From positions 1,344,202-1,408,201 of the forward strand of contig NZ_KZ614144.1 in NCBI RefSeq assembly GCF_002884445.1: a stretch of 64,000 nucleotides of DNA. Reading direction: 5' to 3'. The stretch is from Paenibacillus castaneae (GTDB lineage: Bacteria; Bacillota; Bacilli; Paenibacillales; Paenibacillaceae). Below are positions 45,598 to 55,139 of the stretch, in pieces. A model generated the notes under the pieces. That model saw only the letters and a program-made list of their open reading frames with translations, was not told the origin of the DNA and did no database searches. The position numbers and the translations under genes were made by a program. Within the stretch, counting starts at the first letter, position 1. The number at the start of each line of letters is the position of its first letter.

Positions 45598-48500
45598 TTG
45601 AAGAAATATAAAAAGAGTTTTTTTTTATATCTGTTATCTTTATTACTCTTTGTAGCATCAATACCGATCTCCGCCTATGCAGCAACAAATTGTTCAACTC
45701 CTACTAAATACAGTGACTTAGCTCAAGAGTATATAGATTATTATAGTATTCCTTTAAAAAACTCAAAGGGGGCTTTAAACGAAAAGTTTTTGCTAAATCA
45801 ATCAAACATTGGATCTAATGTTATTGTTTACGGTTGTCCAGCAGATATAGATAAGTCTCAACAAGATTTTAAAAAGGGTCAATATCGCTACCTTGGATGG
45901 GATTATGAAGGGAATTTATATCGTAACTGGATGTTTGAAAGTGATTCTAATTTAACAAAGAGTGTTGCTAAGAACTGGGTTAGAATGCCATGGGAGACAG
46001 CTATCGGAACATCAAGAGACATTAAGCAATCAAATTTATCTTTTCATCCTAACGCAGAAAAATGGCTAAAAGACATGATTGATCCCTACGGACATTCAAA
46101 AACATTCTTAGAAAGCTACAATAAACTTAAAGGTGCGAATTGGACAGCTGATACACTTTTGGACTACGCCATTATTCAACAAGCAAGAACTAAGTTTTCA
46201 CCTGGCGTAGTACAAATGTGGAATATATGGCAGCCTGACGGATCTTGGTGGTATGAAGTTTTTACAATTCCACCTGAGGATTTGCCACCGCCGCCCACAA
46301 AACCTGATCTCATCATTACTGAGATCATAACAGACCCCATAACCGCAGCTGCAGCATCATGGGTGGGAGAAAATGTATCTGTAAAGATAACTTCAAAAAA
46401 TCAAGGGAAGACAGATACTGGCCCCTTTACCGTAGGTATCGTTGGCACCAATATAAAGTCAGAGGTTATCTCAAACATTCCTCCCGGTCAGATTAAAACC
46501 GTAACAGTTAAGGTTACTTCAGCTGTCAGCGGAATAATCAAATATACCGCTATGACTGACATTGGTTTATCTGTGGCAGAATCGAACGAAGACAATAATA
46601 CTAAACCTTTTCAAATTGTGTTTAGCAAGAAAAACGAACCCACCACGCCAATCGCAATTATAAGTCATTTAGATGGCGATCATCGAAACATGCCTGAAAT
46701 CACGATTAAACCTTCAGTAGATCCTAAGCTTGATGATAAGCTTTCTTACTCACCAGGGAAAGAAGCAATAACCGTACAAGAATGGAAATACAAAACCCCT
46801 TCCGGATCGACCATTCAAAAGAAACCTACAGCCAAAGACTTCACTGTTGAAGGGAAATATATGGTTGAGCTGCGTGTCACCAATAGTGCGAAGAAGGTTT
46901 CAGAATGGGCGCAATTGACGATAAACGTTGCAGAGAAAGCTACGCCTAACCCAAGCGCTACTCCACCCCCATCACCTGAGCCAACTCCAACGCCAAAACC
47001 TGATTTAGATGCGAAGATTCAATTTAATCCTCCTGTGATCATTACTGGAGAAAAATCCAATCTTATTAATAACTCAAAAGGCGTATCAAGCTATACGTGG
47101 AATTTTTCAGATAATTTAAAGCGAGTGTTACCAAACCAATTTGATTATGAGTATCCCAGCTATACCTATAATGAGCCCGGCAATTATAAAGCGGAGCTTA
47201 CGGTTATGGATGGCGAAGGAGGAACCAAAAAAGATACAGCGATTTTACAAGTAATTGATCCTAAGCCTGTAGCAGTTGTTTCGGGGATAACACGTGTTAT
47301 ACAAGGCAGAGCTCTAGAATATCCGCATCATTTATTAAATTCATACACGCCGCTAGCTGATAGGGGGCAGAAGATAGATTTTAGTAAATCCGAAACGCGT
47401 TATAAAAAAGTCGGTGATGCATCCTATACGAATAATTGGTTTACAGCTGCGCCATCTGCATTAGGAAAGTACAGTATAGAAGGAAAAGTATACGATACAA
47501 CAGGTAGAGTCAGCGAATGGGATGCATTAATTATGGAAGTGGTACCTGATTTGCCTCCTGTTGTAGAGGTAATTGCTCCTGATGAGTCATATCGCAGCAA
47601 TGATTTTATGCTTTACATAGATGCAGAAAGTCCGGATGGCGACACTCTGAAGCATCTCCTTCTTGAGGAGCGCTATGATCATAATGGGAATGGGAATTTC
47701 GAAGAGAAAGCCTGGACCACTCTATATAATGGGAAATTCAAAAATACTCATGCTGTTAATTATAACAAGGTAGGCAAAAGACAATACCGCGCAACTGTAA
47801 CTGAGGATTACGGTATGGCAGGTCATTCGGGCATTGCAGCTACAGATATATTAAACTATGCGCCCGAAGTTAATTTTAACGTATTTGGGATAACGCAGCA
47901 GCCGGGGCAAGGCGAGGATAGCGCACCGCCAGTAACAACCTATACACCAGAATCTATATTCCGTTCTTGGTCTCTAAAAACGCCGTATAGCGGAGGGAAC
48001 GCCGATAAGCAGGGCTGGCGAGTTGACGGCTCGAGTATCCTTACGAAAAAAACGGTAATGGCTAATTTTAATGTAGGCTACCCCAATTCAGGAAATGGTG
48101 CCAACGGACGATCTAAGTATGGAATGGGAGCGAATATTGCTAAAAAGCCGGTATGGAAATTAGCAGAAGGCCAGCTGATCACTCAAATATTTGCAGGAAA
48201 TCGGATTTATTCTTATCAAATCATGTCTAATGATCGTACCGAAGGCAGTCCACAAACTTTTTATGAGCGCAATGCAGTAACGGGAACGGAAATAAGAAGA
48301 TTCACTATTTCAGATTCAGCTAATTTAACTTTTTTGGGGATGGGGAATGACGAGAAGCTTTATTTTCTGGATCGTACAGCAGCAGCCAGTTCCAGCAATC
48401 TCGTTGCGATCGTTGTATTTGATAATAAAGGGAATAAAGTGGATCAGTTTTCCTTCCAGCACGGAAATGGTTTGAACTATTTGGATCTAAAAAATAATAT

Positions 48501-51500
48501 GGTCCACTTTGAAATTAGTCCGGACGGCAAATCAATGTATTTGGCGATTATGCAAATGAACAGCTATGTGAACTTTAACAATTATACAGGTGAGCTGCGT
48601 TTTTATAAGTATGCTTTAGACAGTAAGCAGCTTCTTTGGGAGGTTCCTGGGGTAAGCACATCTATGGAGAGATTCTCAGATGTAAAAATGACATTCGCTA
48701 AAAATGGCGATGTATACGCAACGTACAGCCGCTATAGGGACAATGAAATGTTGATTAAGATAACTCCTCAAGGCGTTATAACACAGGTTCCACTAAATGA
48801 TTCTGTACAGGTCTCTTATGTAACGTTATCCGATGATGAAACCGTGGCCTATGTTAATCAGGTACGAGTGCCGTTTAATGATACGAAAATTTCTTATCCA
48901 TCTTTAACAGCATTTTCGACTAGTAACTTATCAGCCATTAATGGATACAGCATGGAAAGTCTCGAAAGCTTTGGTCCAGCGGGTATACGAGATTACGGTG
49001 GGTTGGTTAGCCCCGTAGTCCGGACGGATGGAACAGTAGTAACAAACAGCCGTGTTGTAGATGGTTATTACTATTCTTTTTCTAAATTTGGATCTCTTTT
49101 AAGTAAAACCACGAGATCCGCCATATCTCCTAACAGTGAGAAAATATTCACTCTTCCAAATGGTGATATTGTGTATCCTATCGTTGAGGCAATCATGGGA
49201 TGGGGATCATATGACGTGGATGCTTCACTCATTCTGGATCGAACTCAGCAATTAATAGGAAGCACGGTGCGAACAGGAAATACGGGATGGGGAACCTCGT
49301 CTCCCATCCTGCCTAATGGAAATCTCTTTGTATTCCATGACAGTCAATACGTTATTCCATTCGTTACACCGGATGCTGGAGGGCTCAGACCAGTGGATAG
49401 CCAAACGATAGAAATATCCGATGATAACTGGGGCGGCCTGCTTTATGATGCCGGAAGCGCAATGAAGAATTATACATTCGAGTTTAATGCGAGCGTTAAT
49501 GATTTAACCAATGACAAGCTTATCGGTGCAGGATTCCAAATTCAAAATGAAAAAAATATGTATGCGATGGAATGGAGCCAAAATGTTTTATCTTTATATC
49601 GAGTCGTAAACGGCGCTAAGTCGCTTTTACAATCAAAACCGTTAGTTCGAAATGCTTTTAACACTTACCCGATAAAAGTGGAGTCGGTTAATGGCATTCA
49701 ACGTGTATATGTGAATCATTCTAAGTTAATAGAAATCGCTGACGGCACGTACTCGAAAGGATATGCTGGCATCATGTCACTCGGACAGCCTTCAGCGACG
49801 TTCTCAAATGTAAAGAAGACGAATTATGGCGATACATATACACAGGAAACTTATGAAACCGTATTGGTTAATGAACCTATGTATTACGATAAATTATTCA
49901 AAGATATCGAGAATGATCCAATGGGGATTCAGGAGTGGACCTACAGCCATAATCCTAATTTTTTTGAAAATCCAGAAGGGTTAAGCATCCATAATGGAAA
50001 AACCTATGGATCAACCATGAACGCGCTCGAAAAACCTGGCGTATACGAAATCACGTTTCGCGCTCAAGACAATCCAGGATTACCTGCGTATAACAAATGG
50101 TCAGAACCGGTGAAAAAGCTGCTCTATGTGCATCGTAGACCCATTGCACAACCAGATGTGCGATTTACGGGCAAGGTGTTTGCGGAAGGTGAAGCACTGG
50201 ATTACGATACGTATGATACTTCTTACGATCCAGATATTGCTCATATCTTATCTGACAAAATGTTTCGAACACGCTGGGCAGATGAAAGTACTTGGACGAT
50301 TGGGAAGAGAGAGTATTACAACCGTCCTGGTGTGGAGCTGATCGTGCAGGAGCAAGTGAGAGACATCCATGGCGCCTGGTCATATTGGGGGCAGCATATT
50401 GTTTATAAAGCGTCTTTGCCAGCAGTGAATCAGACCAAGCCTGTTATGACGATTACAGCTCCAGCGGGAACGACAGTCGCAGCACCTACTGTACTTATAA
50501 AAGAGCCGACAATTAAGTGGACCTACTACGATAAAGAGAATGATCCGCAAGAAGTCTATCGATTAATTTTTACGTATGTTGATACGAATGAGATAGCACT
50601 TTCTGTGGAACATGAAGGTGCTGCCGTCATGTATCCAATGCTAGAGGGAACAATTGTACCGGGACGCATCGTGAAAGTACAAGGACAAGTCAGTTCGACA
50701 GGAGTATGGTCCAATCTAAGCAATATAAGATATTTTGTGTTAGACTTACCGCCAAATACGTTCTTGTTATCCTATAACGGTCCGAATGGAGACCATCCGA
50801 TCTATACCAATAGCAATCGTCCACAGCTGCGCGTGTTTACGGTTGATCCGGAGAACCATCCCATTACCGCAATAGATTACGAGGTTTTCCGAGCTTCTAA
50901 TGGAGTCAAGGTTGTTGATACAGAATCGGCCATGGCAGCGACGAGCTACACCCCAGCGCCGCTTGCAGAGGGACTTCATTATTGGAAAGCGAGAGCCTTT
51001 GACAGCTACATATGGGGTCCGTACTCTTCCAATGGCTTCTTCTTCGTAGATACAGTAAAACCGGCGGATGTAAATGAGAAGCTAGAGATCGATCCGAATG
51101 CAGTAACGGTCAGATTTAATGCGTTTAGTGATACGGAGCCATCTTCGGGGCATGCAGCCCGAACGTTTTATATGCAGAAAGTGAATGCGAACGGCAGTGT
51201 TACGAACATTGATTTGAATGGTGACGGTATACCGGAGTACAGCATTCCACTAGCGCTTAATGCAAGGTCCTACAAGGTATCCGGATTAATTGCTGGCCAA
51301 GAATACCGAGTTACCGTGATCGACCATGATATAGCTGGCAATGAAGGTTATTATGCGTATATTCATTTTGTAACGAATCAACCGCCAGTCGCTGATTTTA
51401 ATTGGTTACCAAAGCCGGCCTTTGAAGGTGATACCGTTACATTTCAATCTGCTGCGAGTGATCCTGATGGAGACACTTTATCACTTATGTATGAGTTGAC

Positions 51501-52080
51501 GAGTCCATCAGGTACGAGGAAGAGCTATGAATACACGCTGAATGGACCTGTTTATCCAGCAGCGGGACCTGCGGTGAGAATGGCTGAGACAGGTACGTGG
51601 AGCATGCGGCTGACCGTTAGTGACGGTATTGCGCCGCCTGTCACAATCACAAAGCCTATCTCCGTTCAACCGCTTTACGTCAAGGGCTATGTGAAGCATA
51701 CAGAGTTGTGGAATGAGCACCGCATAAACTACAATCTCAAAAAAACGGGTAATATGGATTCTCCGCGCGGCTACTCGGTTTTCTGGGCTGGTGAAAGGTT
51801 TGTACTGGAGGCTGATACAACCGTGACAGGTACGGCGGTGAAAGCAGATCGGGTAGAGGTTTCGATGGGCACCTACACGGTGTTGTTAGATGCAGTGAAT
51901 ACAGCACAAACGAGCTGGATGGGAGAATTATGGGATGCGGCGTTTGACCAATTACCAAAGGGGAAGCTTTTGTTTACGTTTACCGCTTATTATAACAATG
52001 GAACGGTAAAGGCTGCAGACGTTGAAGTGACAATTGATGGACAGACTCTGAACATAGTCGGTGTGCATCGCGTACAGTAG
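45598..52080 (+). CDS. Giant secreted multidomain surface protein (2160 residues)
   Basis: It starts with TTG behind ATAGGAG. The signal peptide (FFLYLLSLLLFVASIPISAYA) is followed by an Athe_2463-like N-terminal region (to about 230) and a CARDB-like domain (236-345). A Pro-rich linker with PSPEPTPTPKPD (about 455-470) and PKD-like domains follow. Further on are EF-hand-like loops (YDHNGNGNFEE, later DLNGDGIPEY), a propeller-like section (about 830-1260), a LamG/DUF1080-like sandwich (about 1270-1420), FnIII-like domains and a PKD (about 1929-2020). No catalytic motif, LPXTG or SLH is seen. The SLH protein just upstream may anchor it. The likely role is adhesion or polymer binding. Confidence 0.85.
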   Translation: MKKYKKSFFLYLLSLLLFVASIPISAYAATNCSTPTKYSDLAQEYIDYYSIPLKNSKGALNEKFLLNQSNIGSNVIVYGCPADIDKSQQDFKKGQYRYLGWDYEGNLYRNWMFESDSNLTKSVAKNWVRMPWETAIGTSRDIKQSNLSFHPNAEKWLKDMIDPYGHSKTFLESYNKLKGANWTADTLLDYAIIQQARTKFSPGVVQMWNIWQPDGSWWYEVFTIPPEDLPPPPTKPDLIITEIITDPITAAAASWVGENVSVKITSKNQGKTDTGPFTVGIVGTNIKSEVISNIPPGQIKTVTVKVTSAVSGIIKYTAMTDIGLSVAESNEDNNTKPFQIVFSKKNEPTTPIAIISHLDGDHRNMPEITIKPSVDPKLDDKLSYSPGKEAITVQEWKYKTPSGSTIQKKPTAKDFTVEGKYMVELRVTNSAKKVSEWAQLTINVAEKATPNPSATPPPSPEPTPTPKPDLDAKIQFNPPVIITGEKSNLINNSKGVSSYTWNFSDNLKRVLPNQFDYEYPSYTYNEPGNYKAELTVMDGEGGTKKDTAILQVIDPKPVAVVSGITRVIQGRALEYPHHLLNSYTPLADRGQKIDFSKSETRYKKVGDASYTNNWFTAAPSALGKYSIEGKVYDTTGRVSEWDALIMEVVPDLPPVVEVIAPDESYRSNDFMLYIDAESPDGDTLKHLLLEERYDHNGNGNFEEKAWTTLYNGKFKNTHAVNYNKVGKRQYRATVTEDYGMAGHSGIAATDILNYAPEVNFNVFGITQQPGQGEDSAPPVTTYTPESIFRSWSLKTPYSGGNADKQGWRVDGSSILTKKTVMANFNVGYPNSGNGANGRSKYGMGANIAKKPVWKLAEGQLITQIFAGNRIYSYQIMSNDRTEGSPQTFYERNAVTGTEIRRFTISDSANLTFLGMGNDEKLYFLDRTAAASSSNLVAIVVFDNKGNKVDQFSFQHGNGLNYLDLKNNMVHFEISPDGKSMYLAIMQMNSYVNFNNYTGELRFYKYALDSKQLLWEVPGVSTSMERFSDVKMTFAKNGDVYATYSRYRDNEMLIKITPQGVITQVPLNDSVQVSYVTLSDDETVAYVNQVRVPFNDTKISYPSLTAFSTSNLSAINGYSMESLESFGPAGIRDYGGLVSPVVRTDGTVVTNSRVVDGYYYSFSKFGSLLSKTTRSAISPNSEKIFTLPNGDIVYPIVEAIMGWGSYDVDASLILDRTQQLIGSTVRTGNTGWGTSSPILPNGNLFVFHDSQYVIPFVTPDAGGLRPVDSQTIEISDDNWGGLLYDAGSAMKNYTFEFNASVNDLTNDKLIGAGFQIQNEKNMYAMEWSQNVLSLYRVVNGAKSLLQSKPLVRNAFNTYPIKVESVNGIQRVYVNHSKLIEIADGTYSKGYAGIMSLGQPSATFSNVKKTNYGDTYTQETYETVLVNEPMYYDKLFKDIENDPMGIQEWTYSHNPNFFENPEGLSIHNGKTYGSTMNALEKPGVYEITFRAQDNPGLPAYNKWSEPVKKLLYVHRRPIAQPDVRFTGKVFAEGEALDYDTYDTSYDPDIAHILSDKMFRTRWADESTWTIGKREYYNRPGVELIVQEQVRDIHGAWSYWGQHIVYKASLPAVNQTKPVMTITAPAGTTVAAPTVLIKEPTIKWTYYDKENDPQEVYRLIFTYVDTNEIALSVEHEGAAVMYPMLEGTIVPGRIVKVQGQVSSTGVWSNLSNIRYFVLDLPPNTFLLSYNGPNGDHPIYTNSNRPQLRVFTVDPENHPITAIDYEVFRASNGVKVVDTESAMAATSYTPAPLAEGLHYWKARAFDSYIWGPYSSNGFFFVDTVKPADVNEKLEIDPNAVTVRFNAFSDTEPSSGHAARTFYMQKVNANGSVTNIDLNGDGIPEYSIPLALNARSYKVSGLIAGQEYRVTVIDHDIAGNEGYYAYIHFVTNQPPVADFNWLPKPAFEGDTVTFQSAASDPDGDTLSLMYELTSPSGTRKSYEYTLNGPVYPAAGPAVRMAETGTWSMRLTVSDGIAPPVTITKPISVQPLYVKGYVKHTELWNEHRINYNLKKTGNMDSPRGYSVFWAGERFVLEADTTVTGTAVKADRVEVSMGTYTVLLDAVNTAQTSWMGELWDAAFDQLPKGKLLFTFTAYYNNGTVKAADVEVTIDGQTLNIVGVHRVQ

Positions 52081-52134
52081 CTCTTTTATCCGTATGAACG
52101 GTGGAATTGTGCTAATTAGGCGAAGGTTGACCAG

Positions 52135-52337
52135 AATAGAGCTAGAAGCTAGCTCTATACCACAAATAATGGTTGGTTTTAATGAAATAGAGCTAGAAAC
52201 TAGCTCTATTATCTGTAGGAACGGTGGAATTGTGCTAATTAGGCGAAGGTTGACCAGAATAGAGCTAAAAACTAGCTCTATTCCACAATTATTAGTTAGT
52301 TTTCATGAAATAGAGCTAGAAACTAGCTCTATTTCAT
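52135..52337 (-). repeat. Palindromic repeat locus C (inverted orientation)
   Basis: ATAGAG cores lie at 52136, 52187, 52259 and 52310: spacings 51, 72 and 51 bp. Most loops read AAA on the + strand, so the locus is inverted relative to A and B. The first copy has loop GAA, whose reverse complement is TTC. The stretch GTGGAATTGTGCTAATTAGG and what follows (52100-52144) is repeated exactly at 52223, 123 bp later. It fills the gap between the convergent giant-protein and xylR genes; the rest of that gap has no other recognised feature. Confidence 0.9.
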
Positions 52338-52412
52338 GAATCTAAGATGGGATGGATCACTTCACTGGATGAATATAAGCAATACGATCTATCCTGCACT
52401 TGGATTGCTTAT

Positions 52413-53573
52413 TTAGCTTTTAATTTTCAAGAAAAACTTGCTAATTGCATAATAAGCTGCGCCACGGACAGCGGATTGATCCTGAAGCTCCGCGAATAGT
52501 ATTCGCAATTCTTCGCGGTGATAGGGCAGGGTCCGCTGGTCGATGGCTGCTTGAACGGAAGGCTGGAGCCATTCGGCTGCGCGACTCATACGGTTGCCGA
52601 TAATGACGACGTTCGGATTGAACACATTAACAATATTTGCAATGCCAGCTCCCAAATAGTCTCCGATTGAAGCGAACAGCTCACGCACTTGCATATCTCC
52701 CGCCGAAGCGGCGACCAGCAGTTCTTCCAAGCTGTCGAAGCCGAGCAGCGCTGCTCGTTCCAGAAGCGCATTCTCCGAAGCGTAAAGCTCCCAACAGCCT
52801 CGATTGCCGCAGCTGCACGGCTTGCCGTCATACTCGATTGATAGATGGCCTAGCTCGCCTGAGAAGCCTGATGCGCCTTTGAAAAGCTCCTTGTTCAAAA
52901 TAATTCCAGTTCCGATACCGATCCCAACGCTGACGTATATTTGGTTTGGAATGCCTCGGCCAGCGCCGTACTTCTGCTCACCCTGTGCGCCTGCATTCGC
53001 CTCATTGTCAATTGTGACTGGCACGTTGAAACGTTCCTCAAGCTGCTTTTGAAGGTCTACTTGACGCCACTTTAGGTTTGGCGCGAATAGAATGACGCCT
53101 TGCTCATCTACAATCCCCGGTACGCCTACGCCAATTCCGACGATGCCATAAGGGCTTTCAGGAGCTTTGCTGATGAGCATTTCAATACATTCGGATAGCT
53201 GTCCGATTGCGAATTCCGCATCATGCTTCTTTAATCCGCGCTGCTCCTCCGCAATAACATTGCCCTCTAAATCCACTAATAAACCGCGGATATAGTTAAC
53301 GCCAAGATCAATCCCTACGGCATATCCAGCGGTACCGTTGAACAGCAGGATGACTGGTTTTCTGCCGCCGCTCGACTGACCTGGACCGCTTTCGATTACG
53401 AGATGACTGTCGATCAGGTCTTGAACAAGACTGGATACCGTCGCCTTGTTAAGTCCTGTCAGCTCCGAGATTTGTGCTCTGGAAAGAGGTGCATACTTGA
53501 GGACAGACTCCAGCACGATCGAAGTATTAATTTTTTTTATGAGCGCTAAGTCTCCTGTTGGTTTCGATTTCAA
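52413..53573 (-). CDS. xylR: ROK-family xylose repressor
   Basis: A 386-residue regulator. The N-terminal MarR-like HTH (LSRAQISELTGLNKATVSSLVQDL, about 30-53) is joined to a sugar-kinase-like ROK domain with GIDLGVNYIRGLLVDLEGN, the ROK zinc signature GHLSIEYDGKPCSCGNRGCWELY and GVGVPGIVDEQG. It is divergent from xylA and xylB, with a canonical XylR operator between, so it represses xylose use and releases DNA on binding xylose. Confidence 0.94.
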   Translation of the reverse strand: MKSKPTGDLALIKKINTSIVLESVLKYAPLSRAQISELTGLNKATVSSLVQDLIDSHLVIESGPGQSSGGRKPVILLFNGTAGYAVGIDLGVNYIRGLLVDLEGNVIAEEQRGLKKHDAEFAIGQLSECIEMLISKAPESPYGIVGIGVGVPGIVDEQGVILFAPNLKWRQVDLQKQLEERFNVPVTIDNEANAGAQGEQKYGAGRGIPNQIYVSVGIGIGTGIILNKELFKGASGFSGELGHLSIEYDGKPCSCGNRGCWELYASENALLERAALLGFDSLEELLVAASAGDMQVRELFASIGDYLGAGIANIVNVFNPNVVIIGNRMSRAAEWLQPSVQAAIDQRTLPYHREELRILFAELQDQSAVRGAAYYAISKFFLKIKS

Positions 53574-53704
53574 GAAAGAGAGCCTCCGTCCAAAATTTCT
53601 GTAACTAATATTGTATCACGAAATGTTGTATATACAGATGCCATGAATCACATACTCAGGATTGCTTTTTTAACTGGGAAAAGATTTATTACTAGTTTAA
53701 CACA

Positions 53705-53737
53705 AAACTTAGTTTGTTTAATAGACAAACTAAGTTT
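53705..53737. promoter_or_regulatory. XylR operator
   Basis: AAACTTAGTTTGT and its mirror ACAAACTAAGTTT are separated by 7 bp, closely matching the Bacillus XylR operator (TTAGTTTGTTT...AACAAACTAA). It overlaps the -35 box of the xylA promoter, so XylR would block polymerase binding. Confidence 0.9.
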
Positions 53738-53750
53738 GCCGTGTTATTCT
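53722..53750 (+). promoter_or_regulatory. Probable xylA promoter
   Basis: TAGACA, 17 bp, TATTCT. The -35 box lies within the right half of the XylR operator. Transcription would start near 53757. Confidence 0.6.
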
Positions 53751-53753
53751 TGT

Positions 53754-53768
53754 GGTGAGCGTTTTCAA
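53754..53768 (-). promoter_or_regulatory. cre-like site downstream of the xylA promoter
   Basis: On the minus strand the core TGAAAACGCTCAC matches the CcpA consensus WTGNAANCGNWNNCW at 14 of 15 positions. The place, just downstream of the -10 box, is where cre commonly represses xyl operons. Confidence 0.7.
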
Positions 53769-53805
53769 AAAATATTGAAATCCATGAAGGAGGATTTAAT
53801 TTACT

Positions 53806-55119
53806 ATGAGTTATTTCAAAAATATTAACACAATCCAGTTTGAAGGCAAGGGCTCGGATAATCCGTTGGCATTCAAACATTATGATCCTAACCAAGTCAT
53901 TCTAGGCAAAACAATGGAGGAGCACCTTCGCTTCGCAGTTGCCTACTGGCATACATTTAACGCTAACGGCACAGATCCTTTCGGTGCTGCTACAATGGTT
54001 CGCGGCTGGGATCAATATGACGGTCTAGACCGTTCGAAAGCTCGCGTTGAAGCTAACTTCGAATTTATGAATAAATTGAATATACCTTTCTACGCATTCC
54101 ACGATGTGGATATCGCTCCAGAAGGCGCAACTTTGCAAGAAACGAACAAAAATCTTGACGTTATCGTTGCTATGTTGAAAGACAACATGAAATCTTCCGG
54201 CAAAAAACTGCTTTGGAACACAGTTAACATGTTCTCGAACCCGCGCTTTGTACATGGCGCTGGAACAACTTGTAACGCTGATGTATACGCATACGCTGGC
54301 GCACAATTGAAAAAAGGCTTAGAAGTTGGTAAAGAGCTTGGCGCGGAAAACTATGTATTCTGGGGCGGCCGTGAAGGTTATGAAACGCTTCTTAACACAG
54401 ATATGGGCTTTGAGCTTGATAACCTTGCTCGCCTTTACGAAATGGCTATCGCTTATGCGAAAGAAATCGGCTTTGATGCTCAATTCCTGATCGAGCCGAA
54501 ACCGAAAGAGCCTACTAAGCACCAATATGATTATGATGCAGCTACAACGATTGCATTCCTAAGAAAATACGGCTTGCAAGATAAATTCAAGCTTAATCTT
54601 GAAGCCAATCACGCGACGCTTGCAGGTCATACTTTCGAGCACGAAATCCGTACGGCTGCTATCAACGGCATGCTAGGATCGCTTGATGCGAACCAAGGCG
54701 ATTTGCTTCTTGGCTGGGATACAGATGAATTCCCAACTGATCTTTACTCCACTACATTAACGATGTTTGAAGTATTGAAAGCTGGCGGCATCGGCCGCGG
54801 CGGCGTTAACTTTGATGCTAAAGTACGTCGTGCATCTTTCGAAGCTGAAGATCTATTCCTAGCTCATATTGCTGGTATGGACAGCTTCGCTTGGGGTCTT
54901 AAAGCGGCTGCTAAGTTGACTGAAGAGAAAATTTTGGACAACATCGTTGATAATCGTTACCGCAGCTTCAAAGAAGGCATTGGCGCGGAAATCGTGTCCG
55001 GCAAAGCGACGCTTGCTTCGCTTGAGCAATATGCGCTTCAAAACAAAGAAATCAAAAACGAATCAGGCCGTCAAGAGCGTATCCGCTTAATTCTAAGCGA
55101 AGTTATTTTCAGCGTTTAA
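53806..55119 (+). CDS. xylA: Xylose isomerase
   Basis: A 437-residue TIM-barrel enzyme converting D-xylose to D-xylulose, of the longer class II size. The catalytic His is in [13 protein letters not shown], the metal ligands are in [16 protein letters not shown] and [16 protein letters not shown], and [19 protein letters not shown] is present. GAAGGAGG lies 12 bases before the ATG. It is controlled by XylR and probably CcpA. It is followed by xylB after 20 bp, and its codon usage looks typical of a highly expressed gene. Confidence 0.97.
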   Translation: MSYFKNINTIQFEGKGSDNPLAFKHYDPNQVILGKTMEEHLRFAVAYWHTFNANGTDPFGAATMVRGWDQYDGLDRSKARVEANFEFMNKLNIPFYAFHDVDIAPEGATLQETNKNLDVIVAMLKDNMKSSGKKLLWNTVNMFSNPRFVHGAGTTCNADVYAYAGAQLKKGLEVGKELGAENYVFWGGREGYETLLNTDMGFELDNLARLYEMAIAYAKEIGFDAQFLIEPKPKEPTKHQYDYDAATTIAFLRKYGLQDKFKLNLEANHATLAGHTFEHEIRTAAINGMLGSLDANQGDLLLGWDTDEFPTDLYSTTLTMFEVLKAGGIGRGGVNFDAKVRRASFEAEDLFLAHIAGMDSFAWGLKAAAKLTEEKILDNIVDNRYRSFKEGIGAEIVSGKATLASLEQYALQNKEIKNESGRQERIRLILSEVIFSV

Positions 55120-55139
55120 GTCGGGAGGACCTCTGACAA

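Noticed and set aside
52061..52339. 92-residue open frame across repeat locus C
   Set aside because: Same reason: repeated IELETSS translation of palindromes, overlapping the end of the giant gene, with no ribosome-binding site.
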